Shown: in pieces, positions 1-13,300 of the stretch
Numbering within the stretch: position 1 is the stretch's first letter
Layout: each line of letters begins with the position of its first letter
Assembly (NCBI RefSeq): GCF_021018805.1
Contig: NC_086258.1
Location: forward strand, 11,677,100 to 11,741,099
From: Prinia subflava
Lineage: Eukaryota; Chordata; Aves; Passeriformes; Cisticolidae
DNA: 64,000 bases
Reading direction: 5' to 3'
Program-made: the position numbers and the translations under genes
The notes under the pieces: model-generated
The model's database searches: none
What the model saw: the letters and a program-made list of their open reading frames with translations, nothing else
Told to the model about the DNA's origin: nothing

Positions 1-1350
1 CGAGCTCTGTCCGTGGGTTTATTTTAAACAGTTTAATTTGCCCCGGAGGAGCGGCCGCTGCCCGGCAGAGACCAACCCAGTGCGGCAGTTCTGGGAATCA
101 GCGCCGGCGAACCGGCTGCTCTGAAATGCAAACGAGCCCCGGAGCGCTGCCGGGGCGGGCAGAGGATAGCGGGGGAGGGACGGGCACGACGCGGCTCCGG
201 GGCTCCCCGGCGGGACCGGCTCTCCGTATCGGGACCCGGCGGGGGGACCCGCGGTCCCCGGACGCCGCCTCGCCCGGCGGGGCGGCGAGCGCTGGTTCTG
301 CCGCGGGCAAGAGCCGTGTACGTCCCTTCGGCAGCGCCGGGGCTCGCCCCGGGGGAAGAACAGACACCGGGGGTGACACTGCCGGACAGGCGATCCGGCT
401 CCGCGTGTGCCCGTCCCACGTGTGCGGGACCAGGGGAGCCCCGGCCCGGCCCCGCCGGACAACGAGCCCCTCCTGAGCTCCTCCCGGTCCCTTCCCGGCC
501 CTCCGCGGGACGGCGGGGACGGCGGGAACGGCGGGGACGGCGCCGCGCGGTGTGCGCGGGCGCGGCGGGCGGCGCGGGAGCGGAAGCGGAAGCGGAAGGC
601 GGTGTCGCCATGGCAGCGCGGAAGCGGAAGGCGCGGGCGATGGCGGCGGGCGGCGCGGCGCTGTGGCGGCGGCTCTCGGCCTGGCTGCCGCGGGGCCGCC
701 TCGGCCTGGCCGCGCTGCTCGGCCGCCTCTCCGACCCCTTCTCCCGCGGTCGCGACCGCCGCGCCCGCAGGTAAGGACCGGCCGGGCCCCCGCCGACTGT
801 CCCGGGGCTGGGAGGCAGCGGGAGCCCTGGGCCGCCCCCGCAGTCGGTGTCGCGTTACCGGGGCATCCCCTGCTCGCCGCTTCCCCTTTCCGGCCCGGCT
901 CGGCCCCTTGGAAAAGCTGCGTAGGGGTAAAGGGGCGGCCCGGTGCCCGCAGGCCGGGGTCGGAGTCGGGTTGGGCTGTGCTGTCGCAGACCCCTTCAGC
1001 TCGCCCTCAGCACTACAGCTGAGCGTTATTTCCCCTTCCTTTCCCATTTCCCTGCCTCCCACTGTCAGCAGGCGCTGGCCGACACCTCTGAGGCACGGCC
1101 GGGCGCCCCTCGGCTGTCACAGGTGCAGCTGAGCCCGGGGGCGACCCCGGCCGGGCCCGGGTGGTCGCAGGGGGCGGGAGGGGCCCAAACAGGAGTCGGT
1201 GCCCTCTGTGCGGGGCTGCGGCGGGCAGAGGGACACGAGGGGCAGGGCGCGCTCTGCTCGGTGACAGTGACCGCTGCCTGGCACCGGTGACAGTGACCGG
1301 CGGCAGCGACCGGCCAGCGCCTGTCACCGCCGTGCTGGAGGAGGTGGATC
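1..1350. promoter_or_regulatory. CpG island / PGS1 promoter and first exon
   Basis: The first 1.35 kb is extremely GC- and CpG-rich and covers PGS1 exon 1 (coding part 610-770). Just before and inside the start of the coding sequence are five CGGAAG hexamers (581, 587, 593, 619, 625), the core of ETS/GABP sites. The ATG at 640 is embedded in ATGGCGGC, a YY1-type element. Such elements are typical of housekeeping and mitochondrial gene promoters. No TATA box was seen. A 14-bp direct repeat (GGTGACAGTGACCG) lies at 1260-1273 and 1286-1299. The transcription start cannot be fixed from sequence. Confidence 0.75.
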
Positions 1351-4300
1351 GTCAGTCTGCTCTGCGTTCTTGTTCACACCAAGGAAATTCTTTCCACACT
1401 TCTCTTTCGGTCTCATCGGTGTTTTTAGGGCAGGGGGATGAATCTGAGCCCTAGAAAGCAGTCACTGAGTTCAGAGCAGCGCTGTAGATCCCCCCGTGTG
1501 CGTGTGAAAGGACAGCACTGTGTGCCGCAGTTTCACTTCACCTCTGGCTCTCAAGATGAGGTTTTACAGTGAATAAGAGTTTCAGCTCCACTGTGAGTTT
1601 CTGTACAAAACCTACATTTTAAAAAATAGAACACACCCCAAAAAATCCGTTGTTTCTATTTAGGGTCAACTTTTTATTTAGAGGGGATCTGAGGTGGTTA
1701 CTTTTGATTCTGTTTTCTCTTTCTGGTTAACTCAGTGATGTGAAGTACGTGGAAAGGGCTCCCCCTTAGTCAGTTTTCTGTTCCTCTGAAACCTGGTTTG
1801 TCACACTGTGGAATTTTGATGATTTCTTCATAATGTTACTTGGTTTCTGATAGTTGTGTGTGTGTGGTTGCAAGGATTGGTTGTACTCAGTCACTGAGCT
1901 GATGTCAGTCACTGGTGGGTAGAGGCTGCTGCTCTGGGAGCCAGTTGCTGTGCCAGTAGCTGTGTGGCTGGAGCAAAATATGGATTTATTTGATAATTCT
2001 AAAAGTCATAGGTTCTCAATGCTGAATAAGGTGTAAATTTCAGTATTGGGTTGAAAGATCAAACAGTGTTGACACATTGTAAATTACTTAGTGAAAAATA
2101 TGGAGGATGCAATTAGTGGCAATAAATTGACCTATACAGAATTAATCTGAATCAAACCAAATAGTACTGGTGCTGCAGGTTGATGTTCCTCCAGATGTTC
2201 CATTCAGAGTCCAGATGCTCCAAGCTCAACCCGTCACTGCCTGCAGCCTTTAGAGCTGCCCTCAGAGCTACCCCTGGCTCCAGGCAGGCAGGTGCAGCTG
2301 GGCTCACAATTCCAACAGTCCTTGCTAGAAAATGGCTTCTGGGAATCATGTTTCTGGAAAGTGTCTGCTTGGCCACTGGTCTGGCTTCTGGAAGTGTAAT
2401 TGGGTTGGTCAATGAGATAATGAGGACAATATTTATCTCTGTTGATTGTTATTGTAAAATACATAAAATTTGCCACTGCCTCCTCCCTGGGAATAATTCC
2501 AGAGGATGTTGTTTGTGACCTGTGGGGCTGGGTTAGAGCCCAGCTATGCCACTGCTCCGTGGGCTGAGCATTTGGGGGTTTTAAAATCCTGTGTTTTTGG
2601 ATCCAGTGTGAATTCCTGTAGCTCTGTGTGCCGTGCTCCCTTGCAGAAATGGAACAGTGGGAATGTGCTTTCTGTGTGTGGCCTGTGGGGCTTGAGGCGA
2701 GCAAAGGTGTATCAGGGTTGTGCTCAGGTTCTGTAGACACTTACGAGAATGTGCCTGAAAAGTGGTATTTCTTGTGTTTCTGTTCTGCTTTAATTTTTTC
2801 AGCACCTTTTAGGGGATATTTGCATTGTTTTTAACAGCCTGTGCTGGTATCTCTGTCACTTCTGGGTATTCAGGCTGAGCCCAGTCCACATGATCTGTTA
2901 AAACGCGCCATCCCAGGAATTCCTGCACTGACTGACTCAGATTTTGGTGTTCATGAATAGTCAGTGACAAACTTGTGGATTTTCCAGGAAACACCACTAT
3001 GAACTGGTTTCCTTGTAAGGATGTTTGGAAACCTTGTGAAGATCCAGGGTTGTATCATGAACCAGATGAGTGAAATCATCTTCCTGGAATCTGTGTTCAT
3101 TTGGGCTCTGGATTGTGGTAAAAAGCCAAAAGTTCCTCGTAACAGATTCTGGTAAAGGTTGTGATTGAGTTTCCTCTTGGTGTGTGGTGATGGTGGAATC
3201 ATCAGGATGGGCCACAGGATGGTGGCTGCCTGCTGTGGAGGACCTGGTGGTGCTCAGGGTAAGACCAGCCACCCCGGTTCCATCGCAGGCAGCCTGGCTC
3301 CCGTGAGTGGGGTTTGCAGACTGGAGTGGCTTGTGTCAGGTTCAGAGATGCAGTTCAGTCCCCTGCTCATGGATTCCTGGATCTCATGGGAGCTGCTGCT
3401 GCTGATAGTGCTGAAATGTGGTTTTGTCATGCGAACAGACTCCTGCCGGGGGTTATTCTATGACTGGATGAGTTTGCGTGTGTGAAACCTCGGAGAGGAG
3501 AAGTTGCCGCTTGCTTCCTGTCACCCGCTGTGTGACGCTGGCAGTAAGCTGGTTTCTTCCCAAAGTGACTTCAAAGAAATTAAATTCGTTCTGAAATTTC
3601 TTTTTGGAGAATGAATTTGCTGGTGTTTCCCTCACAGCTTTTGTGAGATTTGCAGGGGAAGTTGTGACCCTCTGTTGTACTTCTGCGGAGTGCCAGTGGC
3701 ATTGCGAAAGAGGGATGGAGCCCTGTTGTGGCTCTGCACATTCCTGCTGGGACATAGTTGCTCCTTTTGTGGGTCATTCTTGGGCTGTGACTGCTCTGCC
3801 TTTTCTGGGCCTTGCACTTGGCCACCTTGTGTGCTGTAGACCTATTTTTGGATGAGACTGAGGGATTGGAGGCATTTTTCTCTTTAAAGCCGCATGATCT
3901 TTAAACCTGAAGTGTGAACAACTTCAGCCCAGCTGAGAGCAAAGCTTGACATGAAGGGAGTGTTGGCCATGGCCAAGCTGATGTGTATGTGATGGAGCTA
4001 ATTCAGAAATTGCTGGTTACAGGTACAGGTGGTACCACCTCAGCACTGCCAGACACCTGAGCATCCACACTCTCATTTTCTGCAGCTCCCGGCCTCTTTC
4101 CCCTCCCATGTTGTCCTGATAAAGGAGTTGTTTCCCCTACCTCCATGCCAGCTCGGGGAAGGAGCTGATGTTGTTCAGATCTATTCTCACACATTTTGAT
4201 TGGGTTTCTCTGTTTCTACATTTGGCTTTGGTGATCCAGATCAGATTATGGAAAGGGATTCTTGCCATTGTGGATCCCTGCCAGGTATTGGCCCTGGCTG

Positions 4301-7300
4301 CAGCTCTTGCTTTACCTGCTTGGTGTCTTTCTGGGAAGCAAAGGTTTCAGTACAAAGAATTTCTCCATCTTTCTTTGCACAGATCATCATGGCTCCTTCT
4401 AGCCCCACTACTCACCCCTCCTGTTCCAGTGATCACAGCCCCACCATGTTCCCTCTGTCCAGAAGGAGCACACAGGTTCCAGTGGATCAGGAATTTGGTC
4501 CCAGAGTTTGGGATCTCCAGCTCGCATGTCAAGGTGCTTTCATCCCCGACGGAATTCTATGAACTCCTGAAGGTAAGGTGTGGGCTCCAACTTGGGGAAT
4601 GGTTTTGATACAATCCCAGTTTTGCAGCTGCTGCCTGGTAACTGCTGTCACATGGAATAGGTTTAGCTGCAGGGAGCATGTTCTTCAGTTTCCCAGAAAG
4701 CACCAGTTTCTTCCTTGAATTTTAGGTGCAGCTATGATGCTGCTGTGGCTCCGTAGAGCTTCCTGTGCTTTACGTTGCCACTCTCCATGTGTTACCCTTC
4801 CTCCCTCAAGACCAGGGAGTCAGTGCAGAGATGTGGCTGAAGGCATCCTCGCAGCCTGCCAGCTCTGGGCTGATGCTTCTCAGGACCAGACACCCTGTGT
4901 GAAATTGAACTGGTTTTTTGCTTCTCCCAGGTGCAGATAAAAGCAGCCAAGAAGCGGGTGGTGATGGCCTCACTGTACCTGGGAACAGGACTTCTTGAGC
5001 AGGAGCTGGTGAGTGGGGAAAGCTTTGGGAAGGCCAGGAAGGCAGTGCCGGGGAGGGGTGCGGAAGGGAGGCACATGGTGCTTCTGGTTTAGGTCTGGTA
5101 GGGAGCCAGGGAAGTGCTGCACTTCTTCAGGGGACAGCTAGCCTGGACTGGTCAGAAGGGACTGGCCTGGTGTTCAGAGTGCTCAGGGGGCTTTGTAAAA
5201 CTCAGGCCATGGGAATCTGTTTTTCCCTGGCATATTTCTTGAATGGGATTTGAGCTGTAGGTGTGTAGTGCTGTGTTTGGTGCTCCAGGTGCAGGACACA
5301 GATGAAGGATTGGTTTTCTGCATTTGAGATCAAGGTCAGCTTTGCTTCATGGTATTTGCCTTTTTTTTGTTCTTTCTTCTGGAAAAAAAAGCATTTTTGC
5401 CCAAGGGCTTTAGGAGGAAGTCTGGCCTTGGCCAGGTTCTGATGTTAGGAAGCAAATGCCCTGGCAGGGTAAAGGTGGATGGTATGCATCGTGGATGGTG
5501 GATGCCTGCATAGTATTTGTGCCCAACTTTGTCTAGGCTTGCACATAGGATTTGAATTTGCATGTGACAAACAACCTTGTAGTTAAAGAACAAAACTGCA
5601 GTGAATTCCTTCCAACATTTGTCTTTGGTGATGCAAGTCTGTGATTTGGGAATGATATTGGGACTTTTTCTGCTAATATTAATTGCTCTTGTGAGACCTG
5701 AAGAATGTGGACGTGTAAAACTGAAGCCCTTTGATCTGTGGCTTTAGGCTGATGGAGGCTGCCAGGCTGGCAGATGAAAAGGCTGAGCTGCTGTGCTTGG
5801 CACAGGGAGGAAGGACTTGCCCCAGGGTGTGGAGCTGTCTTGGCCACGGTCTCCTCCTGCTGAGCACTTCCCTTGAAAAGTGTGTTTGCTTTTGTAATGA
5901 GGAATGAACTCTCTCTGCAGGTGTATTGCTTAGAAGAAACACTGGAGAAATCACTGCAAGCAAAAGGCTCACCTGACCTCAGAGTTTCCATTCTCCTCGA
6001 CTACACCAGAGGTTCCCGGGGTAGGAATTGCTGTTCATTGCTTTTGTCAGAGCCTGATTTTACTGTTAGACTAGAGAGACAGTTCTTTTCAGAGTGGGTA
6101 TCTTGGCCAATTGGACCTACTTGCTTAAAGCATGCACCTTTCAGGACTGGCCTTTTTTATTCCAGAACTGCATATTCCCAGAAGATCTTCAAGCTGAGCA
6201 GTTTTTCCTTCCAAAAACAGGTGGTAGGAGCAAGAAGGGCCAAACTATTCTGTGCAAGTTGTGTAGTCTTGCTTGATTCATTTGTTACTGCATTTGCCCT
6301 TACCCATGCTCACTTACATTTTGATTTTGAAAGGAAAATGGGAATTGTTGGAAGCAGCAGCACACTGAATCAGGAACCTGTGGTCATGTGCAGTGACTCT
6401 TGTAGATGTGTTACTGGTGCTGGTGAGGCTTGGTTAAGAAGCTTGAAAAGTGTCAGATCTGCCCTGTGACTGATTCTGGATGTGAGTTTCAATATTGACA
6501 TAGTGCAAATGAAAGTGATTTAAAAAAACAAAGGAGAAAAGAAAACATGTGAAGTGCCAGTGGACAGGAGGAGTGCTCACCCTGTAACCAGCTGAGGAGC
6601 TGTGGCATGATGTGTCCTGCCATGATCTTTGTGTGAAACTCCCTTTCTCTCCCAGGCAGGAAGAATTCCCGAACCATGCTGATCCCGTTGCTGCAGCGGT
6701 TTCCTGACCAAGTCCGCGTGTCCCTCTTCCACACCCCAAACCTGCGTGGGCTTCTCCGGCTCCTGATTCCGGAGCGTTTCAATGAGACCATCGGGCTGCA
6801 GCACATCAAGGTCTATCTCTTTGATGACAATGTGATCCTGAGCGGGTGAGTCCTGCTGCGTCCAGCCTTGCTGCAGATCCTGTCGCTGGGCTTTGGGCAG
6901 GGTGTCTGTGCTGCCAGAGTTGTCTGAACATCTGGACTCCACCAAGATCCTGTCAATGCTCTTCTGAGATGGGAGAGCATCCACAGTTCCTGCACATGAG
7001 ATTCTCAGATGAAAGAGAGTCTTTCTTAAAGGGAAAAATATTTCGAGATTCTGAAAGAAATGGCCAATTTGTGCTTTAGTGCAGCTATCCCAGAGTGAGG
7101 CTGTAGCCTGGGCTGGGAGGTTGAGAATCTTGTGGTCCGAACCGTCTCTTCCCTTTCTCTTCAGCGCGAACCTGAGTGATCTGTACTTCACCAACCGTCA
7201 GGACCGCTACGTCTTGCTGCGGGACTCTCCCGAGATCGCAGACTTCTTCACGGAGCTTGTGGACGCGATTGGAGATGTGTCCCTGCAGTTACAGCAGGAT

Positions 7301-10300
7301 GATACAGTCCAGATGATGGAGGGCATGGTACACCCATACCAAGGTAGGAGAGAGCTGTCTCACCTGGTTGGGTGGTGGCACCCAGAGGAGAGCAGTGACA
7401 GTCAGGGTTTAAGGGTGACTTAGACTCCATCCATGTGGGAATAGCTGGGTGTCCGACATTGTTCAGATTGCGGGGTGTCCTGTTTTGTGCCATCCAGTAT
7501 TAAAATCGAGCAAATTAAAATTGCTTGAGTTTCAGGTCTGGTCTGTTGGAGTTTTTGCAGCACAGTGGCTGTCACAGGCTAATTTGGCAGGGCATGCAGA
7601 AGTTGGAAATAACTCTGCAGCTGTTTCAGTGCTGCCTCATAAATGTGCTGCATTTGGCCTTAAATGAGAGCTTCAGTCCTTTGAGAAGTTTTTCTGACAT
7701 TAGCAGCTGCAGTTCCAGGTGCTTTGGGTGTGCATATTCTGAAGGGTTTATGAATGTGCTGCTATTGTTGGTAATTAATCTGTTGTAGTAGAGCTTGTTC
7801 TGGGAATCAAATGGAAATCAGTTCAGGAAGACTGGGAACAAGCGTAAAATTGGGCAGAGAATGGCAGTGATGTGCCAGGCTGATTGCGTCATCAGTTTTT
7901 GTCCTGGCCTTGCACTGCTGGGTGATGTAAGTTCAGGCTAGGGGTGGGACTTTATTTGTGTGTTTCAGCTCATTTTGGTCGTCAGTGTAGCCTTGCCCTT
8001 GTCCTATCCTTTCTCAGAGGATTTTTCAGGTTGCTGCCAGTTGCTGAGCATTTCTCTTCTGTAACGTAGCTCTGCTGATCTTGAAACAGCTGGTTTGGGT
8101 CTTAAGACAGAGTCATGTGCACTCTGGCTCCTATTTGCTCCTGTATCCATGTCCTGTCAGCAGTTTTTCCTGGTGTGTAATAGACAACACGTAGCTCTGT
8201 GCCTGTAGATCTCAGACGCCATCTCTCTGACTTTTCCTGCAGGAGACAAAGTGGCCTACTGCGAGATTGCCAACCGCAGGGTCATGGAGGTCATCAACTC
8301 TGCCCGCACACGGCAAGAGCTGCTTCATGCAAAGACTTTCCACAGCACCCAGCCAGGCAGCTCCCTCTTATCCCAGCCAGACTCTCAGGCATCTGGGAGT
8401 CTGAAACCAGAACCCGACACCTGGATCTATCCCTTAATCCAAATGAAACCTTTTGGGATTCAAATAGATGAGATGGTCACAGAGACGCTGCTGACGGAGG
8501 CCGAGCGGGATGCCAGGATATACCTCACCACTGGCTACTTCAACTTGACACAGGCCTACATGGACCTCATCCTGGGGACGAGGGCTGAGTACCGCATCCT
8601 CCTGGCCTCCCCAGAGGTCAATGGGTTTTTTGGTGCCAAAGGGGTGGCGGGTGCCATCCCTGCTGCCTACGTTTACATTGAACGCCAGTTTTACAGTGAG
8701 GTCTGTGACCTGCAGCAGCAGCAGAGGGTGCAGCTACAGGAGTACTCCCGCGCCGGGTGGACGTTCCATGCCAAAGGTAAGGTGCCCTTATCCCGAGGGA
8801 TCTTGTTCAGAGGTGTGTGAGACCCGTTCATTTGGATTGCGAAAGGAGAAAGGGGCTGGCTCAGTGCCAGTCTGGGCTTAACTTTCAAAACACTCCTGCA
8901 AGGTTCAAACAACTTCCTTGTGTAAACCTGGAGGGTTTGGATCACTTGGGGGACGCCTTGCCTTTGCATTGCCGATACAGTCACAGGGATGGTGTGAGAG
9001 CTGTCCCTGGGGTGGCACTGAAGCACTGCCGGGATGAGAAACGTGATGTGAAGGAAAGGAAGCATCTGGGAGTGTTCATGATGCAGTCAATGCCGTGGTG
9101 CAGTTTCTTGTATCCCTCGGGCTGGTTTCAGCAGGCAGGAGTGCTGACTCTGCTGGGGACCCTGCAGCAGTGTCTGGGGCAGGTGCTGGAGGGGAGCTGC
9201 TCCCTGGGCCTTCCCAGCAGCAGGTCTGTATGGGGACAGTGGGAGTGCTGGGGGCTTTGCACCAGCTCCTGTTCACAGCTCACGGGATGCAGTGTGTGAG
9301 GAGCTGCAGCATGTGCTTATGGGAGTCGGCCAGAGGGCAAGGGGCTGAAGAAGGAATATGGTCTAACACGCAGTGAGTTAATGCTGCCCTCGAGGTCTTC
9401 TCTGGGAGACCCTGGATTCCTGCTGGATACACTATGCCCAGCTCTCACAGGCTCAGCACGATGCTCCAGCTGGAGTGTTTGGGCTGTGTGGTGTTTGCTT
9501 GGAGAGGGATGCAGGGCTTGGAGTTCAGCAGCTCCCATGCCTAGCAGGAGGGACAGTTGGAGACATTGGAGACATTTGCTGCCTTGTTTCCATTCCCCTT
9601 CAGGGTGCTGGGAGTGTCAGCGTGCAGCTCCTCCTCTGGCATGCTCTGCGCTTGGCACGCGTTGGAATCACCTCATTTCCTTCTACAGGAGTTGTGTGGT
9701 GTGGCAGAGAGGACAAGGGCAGTGGAGGGAAGGGAGGAAGCCTTGGAGATGTGAAGGGCATGAGCACAAGGAGCATATGGAGCCTAGCTCCTGACTGAGG
9801 ACGTGAGATTCCCAGCAGCAAATAGTGCCTGTTGGTGTTTGCTCTCTGGGCTGGGACATGAGACACCCTTTAGTCTCCCATGGGATCTCACTGACATACC
9901 CCAAACACTGGGGCTGTGCTGCATGACCCTTCCTCTCCTCTTAAAATGTTTGTATCTGCGTGCACAGTGTCCCGTGGTGTTCCAGGGATGTCTCTCCTGG
10001 GTGCATTCAGCACCATGCAGGTGAAGCAGAGCGCTGCACAGGTGGGGTGCACGAGTGAGCAGGACTGCCAGCAGCTGTCCTGGTGTGACATCCCAAAACT
10101 TACCTGCCACTTTCCTGTGTGTGGCATTGGGGGTGACACAGGTACATCCCTTGGGATCAGGGTCCTTTCCAAGCAAGTTCTGGTGGCAGGGTGGTGGCAG
10201 GGTGGTGGCAGGTGGCTGTGTGCTGCGAGATAAACCTGTTACTGCTATTGACTGGCGCTGGGAAGCTTCTCCTTGCTGGAAGGTGAGTCACTGCTGGAGC

Positions 10301-13300
10301 AGATCCTGCCAGATGGCCATGAAACCAGAGACCTGTAAAGGCTGTTGGACTGCCCCAGGACACTTGGGAAGGCAAGGAATCTGTTCCTCATGGCTGCTGC
10401 TTGGGCACAAATCCAGCCTTTGGCTGGTCAGGCACCAGACAGCCCCTGGCAGGATCCTGTTTGGTGGCAGAACGTGACAAAACTCTGTGCTATGTGGATG
10501 CTCTCCTGTGGCTCCCAGAGCCCGTGGTGGGCTCTCCAGCCCCGCTGTGGTGGGGTGAGCCTGCGGGGGCTGGCGGTGCCGCGGCTTTAGGGCAGTGCCA
10601 GCTCTGTGAGTGTGTGCTGTGGGGGCGGGGAGGAGGTTACAGGAACTGGCAGTCAATCGGCAGCATCTTACTCAAGGCATTCTTGGAACTGCTCGGAGGC
10701 TGAGTTGGGAAACCTGCTGCTATTTTAAGGCTGAGGTGGTTTTTATGCTACGGGTTCTTTGTTGCAGTCTCTGTGTGACCAGCCATGGGGATAAGCCTCT
10801 ACCAGAGACTCACTCAGAGCTCTGCTGAGGAGAGCAAAGGCTTTCTGGCTCTATTTGTGCAGAGTGGCCACACAGCCTCTCCTTGGCAGCAGTCCTGACT
10901 CTCCTGTGGCTGTTCCTTCTTGCCCTGCTGCAGTGGTGTGCTTGAGAATATTGTGATGTTTCCATCTTTCCCTTGAAAACTTGTCCTGGGCTCTGTCCCA
11001 CCTGCTCTCTGTGCTGGCAGAGCTGTGGGAGCTGTGCTGGTGGCGGGGGCCAGGTGCCCTGGCAAGAGTCTGATCTCATCCCTGCTGGCTCCTCTGGAAG
11101 TGAGGGAGTGAAATAATTTGCACTTCTCTTCTGTGTCTCTTCACAGTGGCATGTGAATTCACCTGCTAGAGCCAGGAGATGCCTCTTCATGTCATGGTTC
11201 CGGGATGGGGCTTGGTCCCTGGTACTGAGACAGGCTGGACAGACCTAGCCTGGGGCTTTGGGGCTGGTTCCTTCACTGAAAACCTGTTTGTCCTCTGTCA
11301 GCGTTTCTGGATTCACAATGGTGCAAAACAGCCTCTAATGCAATGGCAGGACTTGCTCTGGGTTGTTTTGGGGCAGTGTGTTCCTGGGGCACACCGGGGG
11401 TGCTGCACTCCCAGTCAGAGCACTCTGATTTGGGCTGCTGGGCTGCTCTCTGCTCTCGAGGTCCTGTACAGAATCTGTAATCCACATTTAAAGCGTTTAA
11501 TTCACTCTGAGTGAGGGGGCCATGTGAGCCCACCCTGGCTGTTCCCTTGGCCATCACGTTTCCTCTCTTTGTTTCTCCTGCAGGCCTCTGGCTGTACCTG
11601 GCAGGGAGTGACCTGCCCTGCCTGACCCTGATTGGCTCTCCAAATTTCGGATATCGCTCAGTTCATCGTGACTTGGAAGCTCAGGTTGCGATAGTGACAG
11701 AAAATAAAGCCTTGCAGCAGCAGCTCCACCAGGTGAGCAGCAGATTCTGGGGATGCAGTGGGGATGTTGTACTCAGGGTCACACAGGGAACGCTGATGAC
11801 GCAGTGGCAATAAAAACCTCCAGCCTCAATAACTCAAAAGCTGCTGGAGCATGGGGAGTCCTGAGGAGCTGTCAGTGAAGTGACTATTGATGAGCTGCCT
11901 GCTGCAAGTGCCCAGTGCTGGGAAATGAGGCCATAACGGGAAGGAATGTGTGTCCCCAGTGACCTCGGGTACCGGGAGTGCTCGGGGCTGGATGTGCGCA
12001 GAGCGTTTGGAGGACGTGCTGTCTCCTGTGCTCACCAGCCACGCTGCACCTCTGAGCCTTAACCCCGGCGTCCAGGCATTGCCCCGGGCAGGACCGGTTC
12101 TGGGGCAGCGAGGCTGGGCCCTTGGAATGTCAGAGCTTGGACTGAAAGAGGGCTTCTGGGCTGGCTGGGATGCCCATTAAGTTTTATGACAAAGTCCTTA
12201 TCCTGAATAATGATATGACCTTATAATAATCTTGACACAAATATTTTAAAGTGGTTTGATATTCAATGTCCCAGGCTTTTTCTGTGCCGTTTTTGTTTTA
12301 GTTAGGCAGCTTGGAATGCTCAGCAGTTCTGCTGCTGCTCCAAATCCTGCTTGGTTCTCCAGCTGTCTTACTGAATCTTCTGCTGGAACTGACTGTCCCA
12401 AATAATTTCTCCTGCAGTGCTCTATTTCAAAGCAGATCAGTTTGGTGCCTCTGTGTGACTAGGAGACCTCAGAAGTGTGAGGCAGGTGCTGGCAGAGTTG
12501 TCTGCAAGATCAATGGGAATTGCCCTCTTGCATCAGGGCTCTTCCTTGAGATGAGTCAGAGTGTATCTAATCAAAAACAATTCTATTACTGGAAGAGTTA
12601 CTTGAGTATTTCAATTCATATCTTGCCTCTGCTTGTTTCTAATGGAAGGGGAAAATCAATGGAAATGTGACACAAAGGAATTTTCTCACACAGGGCTGCA
12701 GTGATCTCATTCAAAGGGCTTTAAACCATTCCCGATTGCTGGAAGCTGATTCTGAGATGGGCTGGGTGTTTACTTTCTGTGGTCTTTTTTAGAAGTCTTA
12801 ATCCATTCCTGGGATGCTGCCATGAAATCACTTTGCCTATGTAATGTTCAGTTCCATTTTAAAAATGTGTGCTGAGATTTGGGAAGAAATGTGAGTGCTC
12901 TGGGTGTCTTTGGGTGCTTCTGTGAATGAACTGAGATTGATTCAGGGAACTGGCCTTGCCTCTAGTGCTCAGATCTTACCATATTGAATGGTCATGGAGC
13001 AGAATCTCACAGCAGGGCTGAGGAGCATTTGAGGGCTCCCAAATTAGAGTGAATTGGCAGATTAATGTCTTGGTCTGTCTTTTCGGTGTTACTTTTCAGT
13101 ACTTGGTTCCTGCTTCCCCATTGTACACTGAGTTTAAATAGTGCAGAGTATTTTCTGCTGTTTGTGACAGCTTCAGTTATAAAAAAAGATGATGAACAGA
13201 CTTCCAGGAGCTGTTCTGCTCCTTATTTGCCTGCAGATCCTGAAACCTGACTGTTTGTGATGAAAACCCCCGCTTACCTGTGATCAAAGTGCTGCTCTCA

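Noticed and set aside
18..23. Minus-strand AATAAA at the extreme left edge as the 3' end of another gene
   Set aside because: No exon of a minus-strand gene was found nearby and it abuts the CpG island. A six-base match is too weak.
19..1062. 347-codon open frame on the minus strand over the first kilobase
   Set aside because: It is antisense to the PGS1 CpG island and first exon. The composition is Pro/Arg/Ala-rich from GC bias, with no recognisable domain.
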